Below, one piece after another: positions 8,630 to 15,743 of a stretch of DNA of 64,000 nt. This DNA comes from Mycolicibacter terrae. GTDB taxonomy: Bacteria; Actinomycetota; Actinomycetes; Mycobacteriales; Mycobacteriaceae. Made by a program: the position numbers and the translations under genes. Position 1 is the first letter of the stretch. Each line of letters begins with the position of its first letter. Location: the NCBI RefSeq assembly GCF_010727125.1, contig NZ_AP022564.1:372001-436000 (forward strand), in the 5' to 3' direction. The notes beneath the pieces were generated by a model. That model was not told the DNA's origin and searched no databases. It saw only the letters and a program-made list of their open reading frames with translations.

Positions 8630-9283
8630 TCACGCATCACCTGCGCCCACGCCCTCGAGGATCATCGAGGTGATCGCCCTCGCCGTCTCGGCTCGGTCGC
8701 GGGTCTGCCCGCACAGCCGGTCAGCGGTACTGAGAAACCACGTCATCCCCATTGTCGACCGCACCAGTAGGTCGACGTCGAAGTCCTTGTGCCGCCACGC
8801 CGAAAGGTTGGCCTCGACGACATGCTCGACTTCTTTCAGCGAGGGGTCGATACGGTTCCGGAAGTATTCCCCGGCGCGGTCCGCCTGCCCGAACAGCATC
8901 ACCCCCAGCAGTGGTCCGATCTCGTCCATGACCCCCAGCAAGTCGTACAGAAACTGGTAGGTGCGTTCGTACATCACGGCGCCACTGACGTCGAACGACT
9001 CCGGTGGGTCACCTGACAATTCGACCAACTTGCCGACCGCCTCTTCGAGCGGTGCCGCAACCGCGGCTTCGAACAACTCTTCCTTTGACCCGAAATGGCG
9101 GTAAAGCAACGCCTCGTTGACGCCCGCCGCAGCCGCCAGGTCGCGGGTACGAGCACCGTCGAAGCCTGATTGCTCAAAGACCTGGCGTGCCGCATCGATG
9201 ATCTGTTCCCTGCGCTGGTCTGCGGATAGGCGGGGTTGCGGATTCGGGTACGAAGCGCGGCCCCCGGCTGGCTTAGGCGCCAT
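8630..9283 (-). CDS. TetR-family transcriptional regulator
   Basis: A 217-residue protein. The N-terminal TetR helix-turn-helix spans about residues 20-70 (QIIDAARQVFEQSGFDGARTRDLAAAAGVNEALLYRHF in pattern), followed by an all-helical ligand domain. It probably represses its own gene, since a palindrome lies 17 bases upstream of its ATG, and possibly the acyl-CoA dehydrogenase pair upstream, which carries a related palindrome. The ligand is then likely an acyl-CoA; this is inference. Confidence 0.85.
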   Translation of the reverse strand: MAPKPAGGRASYPNPQPRLSADQRREQIIDAARQVFEQSGFDGARTRDLAAAAGVNEALLYRHFGSKEELFEAAVAAPLEEAVGKLVELSGDPPESFDVSGAVMYERTYQFLYDLLGVMDEIGPLLGVMLFGQADRAGEYFRNRIDPSLKEVEHVVEANLSAWRHKDFDVDLLVRSTMGMTWFLSTADRLCGQTRDRAETARAITSMILEGVGAGDA

Positions 9284-9299
9284 CGGATCGCGGCGTGGT

Positions 9300-9314
9300 A
9301 AGTGAATACTTCAC
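9300..9314. promoter_or_regulatory. Candidate TetR operator upstream of the TetR gene
   Basis: AAGTGAATACTTCAC contains two nested palindromes: AAGT-GAAT-ACTT (9300-9311) and GTGAA-TAC-TTCAC (9302-9314). It begins 17 bases upstream of the TetR ATG. An outer inverted repeat GGTAAG...CTTACC (9298-9303 and 9323-9328) frames it. Palindrome seen directly; its use by this TetR is inferred. Confidence 0.5.
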
Positions 9315-9396
9315 AGGTATGAGCTTACCCCGCAGCGTCAAGCCATTCGGGGAATGCGGCGCCGGGGATCGAGTGCGACGGGGTAGGGGCAAATGA

Positions 9397-10530
9397 TCAC
9401 CCGGTGACGGTGATCATGTCGTGGCTGCTGAGATCAGCTGCGAGGTAGCGCAGGTGGTCGTCCTCACCGCCCAAAGTGTGCCCGATCGCGGTGAGGCGTG
9501 AGACATAGTGGCCCACCGGATATTCGGCAGTGATCCCGATGCCGCCGTGCATCTGGATGGCTTCCTGACCGATGTGCTGTGCGGCGCCGCTGATCTGCAG
9601 CTTGGCGCGCGAGGCGACGCGTGGGTCGACCCCGCCGTCGGCCAGCGACATGGTCGCGTAGAAGCTCATGCTGGACGCCAACTCCAGCGACACATACATG
9701 TCGGCGGCGCGTTGCGTGAGGGCCTGGAACTTGGCGATCGGGACGCCGAACTGCCTGCGCTGCTTTAGGTATTCGACTGTCAGCCGCAATGTCTCGGTCA
9801 TCGCGCCGATCGCCTCAGCGCACAATCCGGTCTGGGCGCGGACCTGCGCACCGGTGACCAATGCGGACGCGTCACCACCGTTTCCGAGCGGTACTGCCGG
9901 TGTGGCTGCGAAGGTGATCTCGGCGCCTCCCAATCCATCGTGGGTCGCGTAGCTGTGCCGGGAAACACCGGCATCCTCGGCGGCAGTCAGAAACAGTCCG
10001 ATCCCACCGTCCGGGAGTGTGGCAGTAACGATCAGGTCATCTGCGCAGTCCCCACGTAGCACCGGGTTCTTGGTACCGGTGATCACCCAGCCCTCGCTGG
10101 TGCGGGTGGCGCAGGTGGCCACGTCTTGGTAGGGCCAGCGACTGCCGGGCTCGCTGTGAGCGAAAGCCAGCAGCGTGGTGCCTTCGGCTATGCGGGGCAG
10201 ATAGTGGGCGCGCTGCGCCGGGGAGCCGGCGTCGGCGATGAGTCCGCCGCAGATCACGACGGTGTCCAGGAAGGGCTCCGGTGCCAGCGCGCGACCGATC
10301 TCGGTCATCACGGTCATGGTCTCGACCGGTCCGGCTCCCATCCCGCCGTCCGCCTCCGAGAACGGCAGACCGAGGAGTCCGAGCTCGGCGAACTGCTTCC
10401 ACACCGCCGGGTTCCATCCCCGGGCGGTGATGCTGATGGCATTGCGCGTCTCGATGTCGTAGGCGCGAGAAAGAAGTTCGCGCACAGTGTCGCGCAACAT
10501 GGCCCGTTCGTCGTTCAGTTCAAAATTCAT
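9397..10530 (-). CDS. Acyl-CoA dehydrogenase, small-subunit type
   Basis: A 377-residue FAD-dependent acyl-CoA dehydrogenase: N-terminal helical domain, middle beta domain (about 120-230) and C-terminal helical domain with REQF-like RRQFGVPIAKFQ and the closing AIQMHGGIGITAEY motif. It lies 13 bases downstream of a second dehydrogenase on the same strand, the arrangement of the heteromeric alpha2-beta2 dehydrogenases of mycobacterial steroid and acid degradation (FadE26/27, FadE17/18, ChsE1/E2). The substrate cannot be read from the sequence. No KstR site was seen here, so it may belong to a separate TetR circuit. Confidence 0.83.
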   Translation of the reverse strand: MNFELNDERAMLRDTVRELLSRAYDIETRNAISITARGWNPAVWKQFAELGLLGLPFSEADGGMGAGPVETMTVMTEIGRALAPEPFLDTVVICGGLIADAGSPAQRAHYLPRIAEGTTLLAFAHSEPGSRWPYQDVATCATRTSEGWVITGTKNPVLRGDCADDLIVTATLPDGGIGLFLTAAEDAGVSRHSYATHDGLGGAEITFAATPAVPLGNGGDASALVTGAQVRAQTGLCAEAIGAMTETLRLTVEYLKQRRQFGVPIAKFQALTQRAADMYVSLELASSMSFYATMSLADGGVDPRVASRAKLQISGAAQHIGQEAIQMHGGIGITAEYPVGHYVSRLTAIGHTLGGEDDHLRYLAADLSSHDMITVTG

Positions 10531-10543
10531 GGGTGCTAGACGC

Positions 10544-11716
10544 TCACAGTCCGAGGATCGAGGAGGAGATGATATTGCGCTGGACTTCGCTGGATCCGCT
10601 GTAGATCGACACCTTGCGATAGTTCAGGTAGCGGGGAGCGGTGCGCTGCGCCCACGTCGGTGAAGCGATGTCGCCGGCGAGGCAGGGGAGCGCATCGGGG
10701 CCGGCGATCTCCATCAGGATCTCCGTCGCCGCCTGCTGCAGCTCGGACCCGCGCAGCTTGAGCAATGAGGACGCCGGGTTGGGCTTCCCGTTCGCGGAGC
10801 CGGCCACCACCCGCAGCTGAGTCAACTCCAAAGCCAGCAGCTCGTTCTCCATCCTGGCCAGCCGGGCCGCGAACAGTGGGTCGTCGACCAAGCGGCCACC
10901 GCCGATCCGGATTTCGGCGGCGCGTTTCTTTGCCTGTGACACCAATACTTTGGTTGTGCTGACGCGGCTGACGCCGGTGCGCTCGTTTCCGAGCAGGAAC
11001 TTCGCGTAGCTCCATCCGGCGTTCTCCTCGCCGACGAGGTTGTCGGTCGGCACCCGCACGTCCTCGAACCAGACCTCGTTGACCTCGTAGCTGCCGTCGA
11101 CCAACTTGATCGGGCGCACGGTGATGCCGGGGGTGTCCATGTCGATCAGCAGAAACGAGATGCCGGCTTGGCGCTTCGGGGCGTTCGGGTCGGTGCGGAC
11201 CAGGCAGAAAATCCAGTCGGCGTGCTGACCCAACGTGGTCCAGGTCTTCTGGCCGTTGACGACGTAGTCCTGCCCGTCGCGGTCCGCGCGGGTCTTGAGC
11301 GAGGCCAGATCGGAACCGGCTTCCGGCTCGGAAAAGCCTTGGCACCACCAGATGTCAAGGTTCGCGGTGGCGGGCAGGAATCGCTGCTTCTGGTCTTGCG
11401 AGCCGAATGCCGCGATCACCGGTCCGACCATGTCGGTGTTGAACGACAGCGGGTCCAGCACCGAGGCCAACTGCATCTCGTCACGCCAAATGTGCTCTTG
11501 CACCGGCGTCCAGTCTTTGCCGCCCCATTCCATCGGCCAGCGTGGAACGGCCAAGCCATGTGCATTGAGGATCTGTTGGGACGTGACGAAGTCTTCGCGG
11601 CCCAGTTCGTCGCCGCTAGCGACGCGTGCCCGAATCTCTGCGGGTACCGCTGTAGTGAAGAACGCGCGCATTTCATCGCGGAAGGCGCGCTCCTCGGCGC
11701 TGAGTTTCAAATTCAT
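10544..11716 (-). CDS. Acyl-CoA dehydrogenase, large-subunit type
   Basis: A 390-residue acyl-CoA dehydrogenase beginning MNLKLSAEERAFRDEMR. It carries the flavin-binding WWCQGFSEPEAGSDLASL and WTT motifs and ends with IYSGSSEVQRNIIS, the pattern of pimeloyl-CoA-dehydrogenase-like large subunits. ATG 11716 is chosen over an upstream TTG/GTG extension because it starts the conserved N-terminal helix. Partner of the gene 13 bases downstream. It is preceded by a perfect 7+7 inverted repeat, a probable TetR operator. Confidence 0.83.
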   Translation of the reverse strand: MNLKLSAEERAFRDEMRAFFTTAVPAEIRARVASGDELGREDFVTSQQILNAHGLAVPRWPMEWGGKDWTPVQEHIWRDEMQLASVLDPLSFNTDMVGPVIAAFGSQDQKQRFLPATANLDIWWCQGFSEPEAGSDLASLKTRADRDGQDYVVNGQKTWTTLGQHADWIFCLVRTDPNAPKRQAGISFLLIDMDTPGITVRPIKLVDGSYEVNEVWFEDVRVPTDNLVGEENAGWSYAKFLLGNERTGVSRVSTTKVLVSQAKKRAAEIRIGGGRLVDDPLFAARLARMENELLALELTQLRVVAGSANGKPNPASSLLKLRGSELQQAATEILMEIAGPDALPCLAGDIASPTWAQRTAPRYLNYRKVSIYSGSSEVQRNIISSSILGL

Positions 11717-11742
11717 TGCGTACTTTCTGGACAAGAAGTGAA

Positions 11743-11762
11743 GTAAGTAGCTACATACTTAC
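11743..11762. promoter_or_regulatory. Candidate TetR operator upstream of acyl-CoA dehydrogenase pair
   Basis: GTAAGTAGCTACATACTTAC: a perfect 7-base inverted repeat (GTAAGTA / TACTTAC) with a six-base centre, 26 bases upstream of the ATG at 11716. It shares the AAGT...ACTT half-sites with the palindrome in front of the nearby TetR gene, though the spacers differ. A TetR-type operator is the most likely reading. Confidence 0.6.
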
Positions 11763-11799
11763 ATAAAGATTGCCTTGGCTGATTCGGGACTGTCAAGGG

Positions 11800-12091
11800 G
11801 AATCGCTGGATGTGCTGGTCAACAACGCCGGCATCGCGCGTGACGGGTATCGGCCATCGGCCATCGGCCGTCGCCGGGCACCGCGGCCAAGGCCGGTGTG
11901 GAGAGCCTGACCGCCACCCTGGCCGCCGAGTGAGCCGGTTAACTCGGTGCGGCAAGATCCGCGTCGCCGAGGGCTGGCCGCACGGGCCGCACGCCGACAA
12001 GGGCGCTCAATGGGATCCGGCCGAATTGGGCCCGGTCGTCACCGACCTGTTGGCCCAGGCGCGGACGCCGGTGCCGGTCTACGGGGCCTGA
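11800..12091 (+). pseudogene. Decayed short-chain dehydrogenase/reductase gene
   Basis: Pieces of an SDR appear in changing frames: ESLDVLVNNAGIARDGYR from 11800 (the NNAG motif), then TAAKAGVESLTATLAAE about 11880 (the segment after the catalytic Tyr/Lys), then a third frame ending DPAELGPVVTDLLAQARTP before TGA 12089-12091, which looks like an SDR-type C-terminus. The Rossmann N-terminus and the central catalytic stretch are missing, and at least two frame changes occur. The coding sense is clear but no intact product is possible. Confidence 0.65.
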
Positions 12092-12280
12092 TCCGCCGAC
12101 GGGTAGGCGCCGCTGCGACGACTGCGTCCGGTCCAGCAGATGCTGCGCCGGGGCTGGTCCCCGTTGATCACCCACGATCAGCACCCGGCGCACTACGCGA
12201 CCCCGACACCGAAGCGAACAACGCTGCGACGCATCGTCACCATCCCACACGACTGGACCGCCCTCCGCGGCCTTGCGGCC

Positions 12281-14995
12281 TCAGCTGTTGCGCACCGCCT
12301 CCTGGGCCAATTGCACCCGCGAAGATAGGTCGAGTTTTGTGTAGATGTGGCTCAGGTGTGATTCCACGGTTCGTGTCGAGACGACCAGTTTCGCGGCGAT
12401 GTCCTTGTTGCGCAGTCCCTCCGCGATGAGGTGGGCCACGTTGCGTTCGGCAGGAGTCAGCGACGCCCATCCGCTTGCCGGGCGGTAACATTCGATACGG
12501 CTGACGCGCGCGTGGTCGATCGCCTCCGGCGTCGCCAGTGCCGTGCCTCGACTCCACTGGTCGTCGAAATCGGGCTGCCCCAGCAGGTCCCGTAACCTAT
12601 CGACCGTCGCGAAGTGGTCAGCATCGTAGATTTTAAATCGAACTGCACCGGTGCGTTCCCGAATGCCGGCCGCCGAGCCGAACAGCAGGGCGGCGTCCCG
12701 GTGCTGACCGGATTCGGTGGTCAGTGCCGCCAAGCATTCGATTACGTCCGGAATCCAGAGGTATGCTCCGGTTTCCGCGCCGATCGTCAACGCCTGGATG
12801 GCATCTTGCCGTGCTCGCTCAGTCCGATACTCGGCGATTGCGACCCGCATGCTGATCTCCAGCAGTGGAATTCGATGAGCGCCGACTGCCATTGTGAGGG
12901 ATTCATCGATCCAGTGGCGTGCCCCGGCCACGTTACCCTCGGCCAATGCGGTTCGCGCCACCGGATTGGTGTTGATCGCCCACAACTGGGGCAGCGGGCA
13001 TGCTTGGTGCGCTGCGGCGGCGCTAGCTGCGGCGGTCGCGATGTCTCCGGTGCCCAAGGCGGCATGCACCAGGGTCACGAGACTGATGGAGCGGTGGAAG
13101 TCGGGGAACCCGGCAATAGCGGTGAGCCCCGCTTGAGCTGTGGCGTACCCACGGGCGGTTTCGCCTTGGCGGGTCAGGCATTCGGCCGTGATCAGCGAGC
13201 CTCTCGCGATGAACAGGAGGTCGTGTGCGGCAGTGGCCTCGGTTGTTATCGCTGCACCCTGCGCCGCTGCCGCCGCGAGGTCGCCGCGCAACAGGTGCGC
13301 TATCCCGAGATAATAGCTGCACTGCCGCTGCGTCAGGCGGTCGCCGAGCGCGCGGGCGAGGGCCAGCCCTTCTTCGGCGGACTCACGAAGCGTAGTCGGA
13401 TCTCCGGAGATATAGGCGGAATGGGCCTGCACGTTGTAGATCTGGCACAAGCGCCAATCGTCGTCGAACGTGGAAGCCAGGTTGAGTGCCTCCCGAAAGT
13501 ACGGTGCGCCGGCCGGCGGGCGGAAGCTGCGGGCGAAGCCGGCGGCGGTCAGCGCCCAAGCCAGCAGACCCGGGTTGTTGAGATCGCGGGCGATGGTCAG
13601 TGCTTCGTCGGCCTGATCCAGCCGAGAATGATCTCCGATCAAACCGGCGAGGATGACCTCGTCGGCCAACTTAGCCGCCCGGGTGGCCGGAGCAATGTCG
13701 GCACCGTGGACGGACTCCAGCCAGGCCAGCCCTTCGCGGGGCCGGCGGTGAATCCACAACGGTAGCAACGACGATGCCAGGCTGGCGGCGACCTCGGCCT
13801 GTCCATGCTCTCGACTCCAGGCAAAAGCGGTACGCAGGTTGTCGATCTCGATTTCGGCTTGTGCGACTTGCCGGCCGGAAAGGGTCGAACCGGCGCGTTT
13901 GAACGCGGACGCGTAGTGGTCGCGGTGGGCGCTGCATACCGTGGCGGTTTCGCCGGACTCATCGAGTTTCTCGAGTGCGTAGTGCTGCACGGTTTCGAGC
14001 ATCCGATACCGCGTGCTTTGCCCAGTACTGTCGGCGATCAGCAGTGACTTGTCCACCAATTGAGTCAGGGTGTCTAGCACGGGGTCGCCGGGCACTGCGG
14101 CAGCGGCGGCGGTGCTGCCGGCAACCGCGTGGGCGGCAGCCAGGTCGAATCCGCGCAAAAATACCGCCAATCGCCGAAACATCACCTGCTGGGGTTCGCT
14201 CAGCAGGTTGTGCGACCAGTCCATCGAGGCGCGCAGGGTCCGCTGGCGTGAGTCGGCCGCATGGACGCCATCGCTTAACAGGTGCAGGCCCGCGCCCAGA
14301 CCGTTGGCGATTTCGGCCAGTGATAGCGCCCGTACTCGGGTCGCCGCGAGTTCGATCGCGAGCGGTACCCCGTCCAGGCGCGCACAGATCTCCGCCACCA
14401 GTGCGGCGTCGTCGCCGGTACCGCCGAACGTGGGGCGGACCAGCCGGACCCGCTGGATGAACAACTCCACAGCCTCATCGTCGAGCGAGAGCGGGGGAGT
14501 CGGCCAGCTCACTTCGCCGCTCACCCTGATCGGTTCTCGGCTGGTTACCACAATGCGCAGCTCTGGGCAGCCGGTCAACAGCTCGGCTAACAACTCCGCA
14601 CAGCACGGGCATCCGCCCAGCAGTTGCTCGCAGTTGTCCAGAACCAACAGCGCCCGGCGCTCGGCGAGGAAGCCGACCAGTGTGCCGGCGGTCGGGCGGC
14701 AGAGTTGGTCGGGCAACCCCAGCGCGTGCGCGACTCGATCGGCAACCAGGTGTGGGTCGGTGGTCGAGGCCAGGTCCACCCACCATGTCCCGCCGTCGAA
14801 ACGGCTGGCGGTCTCGCCGGCGAGCTGTTGTGCCAGCCGAGTCTTTCCCACGCCGCCGGTCCCGGTCAACGTCACCATCCGGTGCTCGTCGACGAGCCTT
14901 CGCAGGGCGGCTAGCTCCTTAGTGCGGCCCACGAAACTGGTCAGCGACACCGGCAGCCGGGTGCCGTCGACCGGCGTCAGCATTGGTGCATCCAT
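12281..14995 (-). CDS. Large LuxR-type ATPase transcriptional regulator
   Basis: A 904-residue protein. Residues about 20-300 form an NB-ARC/AAA-like ATPase with Walker A GTGGVGKTR near residue 47 and a Walker B-like ALLVLDNCEQL near 115. A long helical repeat region (about 350-780, TPR/BTAD-like) follows, and the last 65 residues are a LuxR/GerE helix-turn-helix (SLTPAERNVAHLIAEGLRNK, then STRTVESHLSHIY). This is the architecture of mycobacterial LuxR-family signal-transducing ATPases. It reads towards the decayed SDR gene. Its target and signal are unknown. Confidence 0.85.
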   Translation of the reverse strand: MDAPMLTPVDGTRLPVSLTSFVGRTKELAALRRLVDEHRMVTLTGTGGVGKTRLAQQLAGETASRFDGGTWWVDLASTTDPHLVADRVAHALGLPDQLCRPTAGTLVGFLAERRALLVLDNCEQLLGGCPCCAELLAELLTGCPELRIVVTSREPIRVSGEVSWPTPPLSLDDEAVELFIQRVRLVRPTFGGTGDDAALVAEICARLDGVPLAIELAATRVRALSLAEIANGLGAGLHLLSDGVHAADSRQRTLRASMDWSHNLLSEPQQVMFRRLAVFLRGFDLAAAHAVAGSTAAAAAVPGDPVLDTLTQLVDKSLLIADSTGQSTRYRMLETVQHYALEKLDESGETATVCSAHRDHYASAFKRAGSTLSGRQVAQAEIEIDNLRTAFAWSREHGQAEVAASLASSLLPLWIHRRPREGLAWLESVHGADIAPATRAAKLADEVILAGLIGDHSRLDQADEALTIARDLNNPGLLAWALTAAGFARSFRPPAGAPYFREALNLASTFDDDWRLCQIYNVQAHSAYISGDPTTLRESAEEGLALARALGDRLTQRQCSYYLGIAHLLRGDLAAAAAQGAAITTEATAAHDLLFIARGSLITAECLTRQGETARGYATAQAGLTAIAGFPDFHRSISLVTLVHAALGTGDIATAAASAAAAHQACPLPQLWAINTNPVARTALAEGNVAGARHWIDESLTMAVGAHRIPLLEISMRVAIAEYRTERARQDAIQALTIGAETGAYLWIPDVIECLAALTTESGQHRDAALLFGSAAGIRERTGAVRFKIYDADHFATVDRLRDLLGQPDFDDQWSRGTALATPEAIDHARVSRIECYRPASGWASLTPAERNVAHLIAEGLRNKDIAAKLVVSTRTVESHLSHIYTKLDLSSRVQLAQEAVRNS

Positions 14996-14999
14996 TGTG

Positions 15000-15743
15000 G
15001 GGGAACTGCATTGTGCGGCCTCTGACCGTCAAATTTGGGGGTTTCCCCAGCCGTGCGAACCTGCACCAAATTGCCCCTCCCTTAGGTACTTTCACCACCA
15101 TTATCACGTGCACGTTAACAGGATTCAGGTAATTCACCGATGCTCTGCAGTGGGCAGGATGGAAGCGCGAAACGAGAAGCCGGATTCGGGCCTGTCTTCT
15201 GTCGCGACTCCACCGGCGTGAACCACCCTTTACCTCCATTTACGCCAGTTGCCGAGTGTGGATCAAACCCGGGACGGTCACGTTGGGTTGGTGGGATGAC
15301 GGGAAGGTGGCGATCCCTGCGTGGGTGTTCCCACTCGTCGAGCCTCTCCGGGGCCTCTGCCGTTTGGGTCGGCGCGGCCTGGTGGCGGGGATGAGGACTC
15401 GTCACGGCAGTCAACGGCCACACTGGGGCGATCGGCCGTAGTGCAGCAGGCCGCCCGCTCTCAGCTACGACCGCTGTTTTTGGGCCCACCGTGGCCACCA
15501 TCGACGGTGGTGACGAGTCGCTGCGCTGCTGGTCAAAGGTCAAATCGCCACCTGGCGTCTGGGAGTTTCCACTGAGTGGCTGTGAATCACCATAAGTGTA
15601 CTTACGTATTTCCGCCGATGCGCTCAGACCAGGTTGTGTCCGACGCTCGGGTCGGCGGGTCGAGAGTGGCCTGCCGACCGTTGGCATACCGGTGCCGGCG
15701 GTTGGCGTGTTTTGTAACGGGTTGCACGGGGAGAGGATCTGAA
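15000..15743. other. Gene-poor gap between LuxR-type regulator and PGRS gene
   Basis: About 740 bases without a convincing gene. Open frames here are short and overlap on both strands without a ribosome site or known domain. It should hold the promoter of the minus-strand LuxR-type gene (near 15000-15060) and the 5' region of the plus-strand PGRS gene. A small palindrome TAAGTGTACTTA sits at 15593-15604, about 140 bases before the PGRS start. I see no RNA gene or repeat array. Confidence 0.5.

Noticed and set aside
12092..12280. Possible transposase or acyl-CoA enzyme fragment before the LuxR-type stop
   Set aside because: An open frame exists (RLRPVQQMLRRGW onwards) but I see no recognisable motif in it, so no feature is reported.
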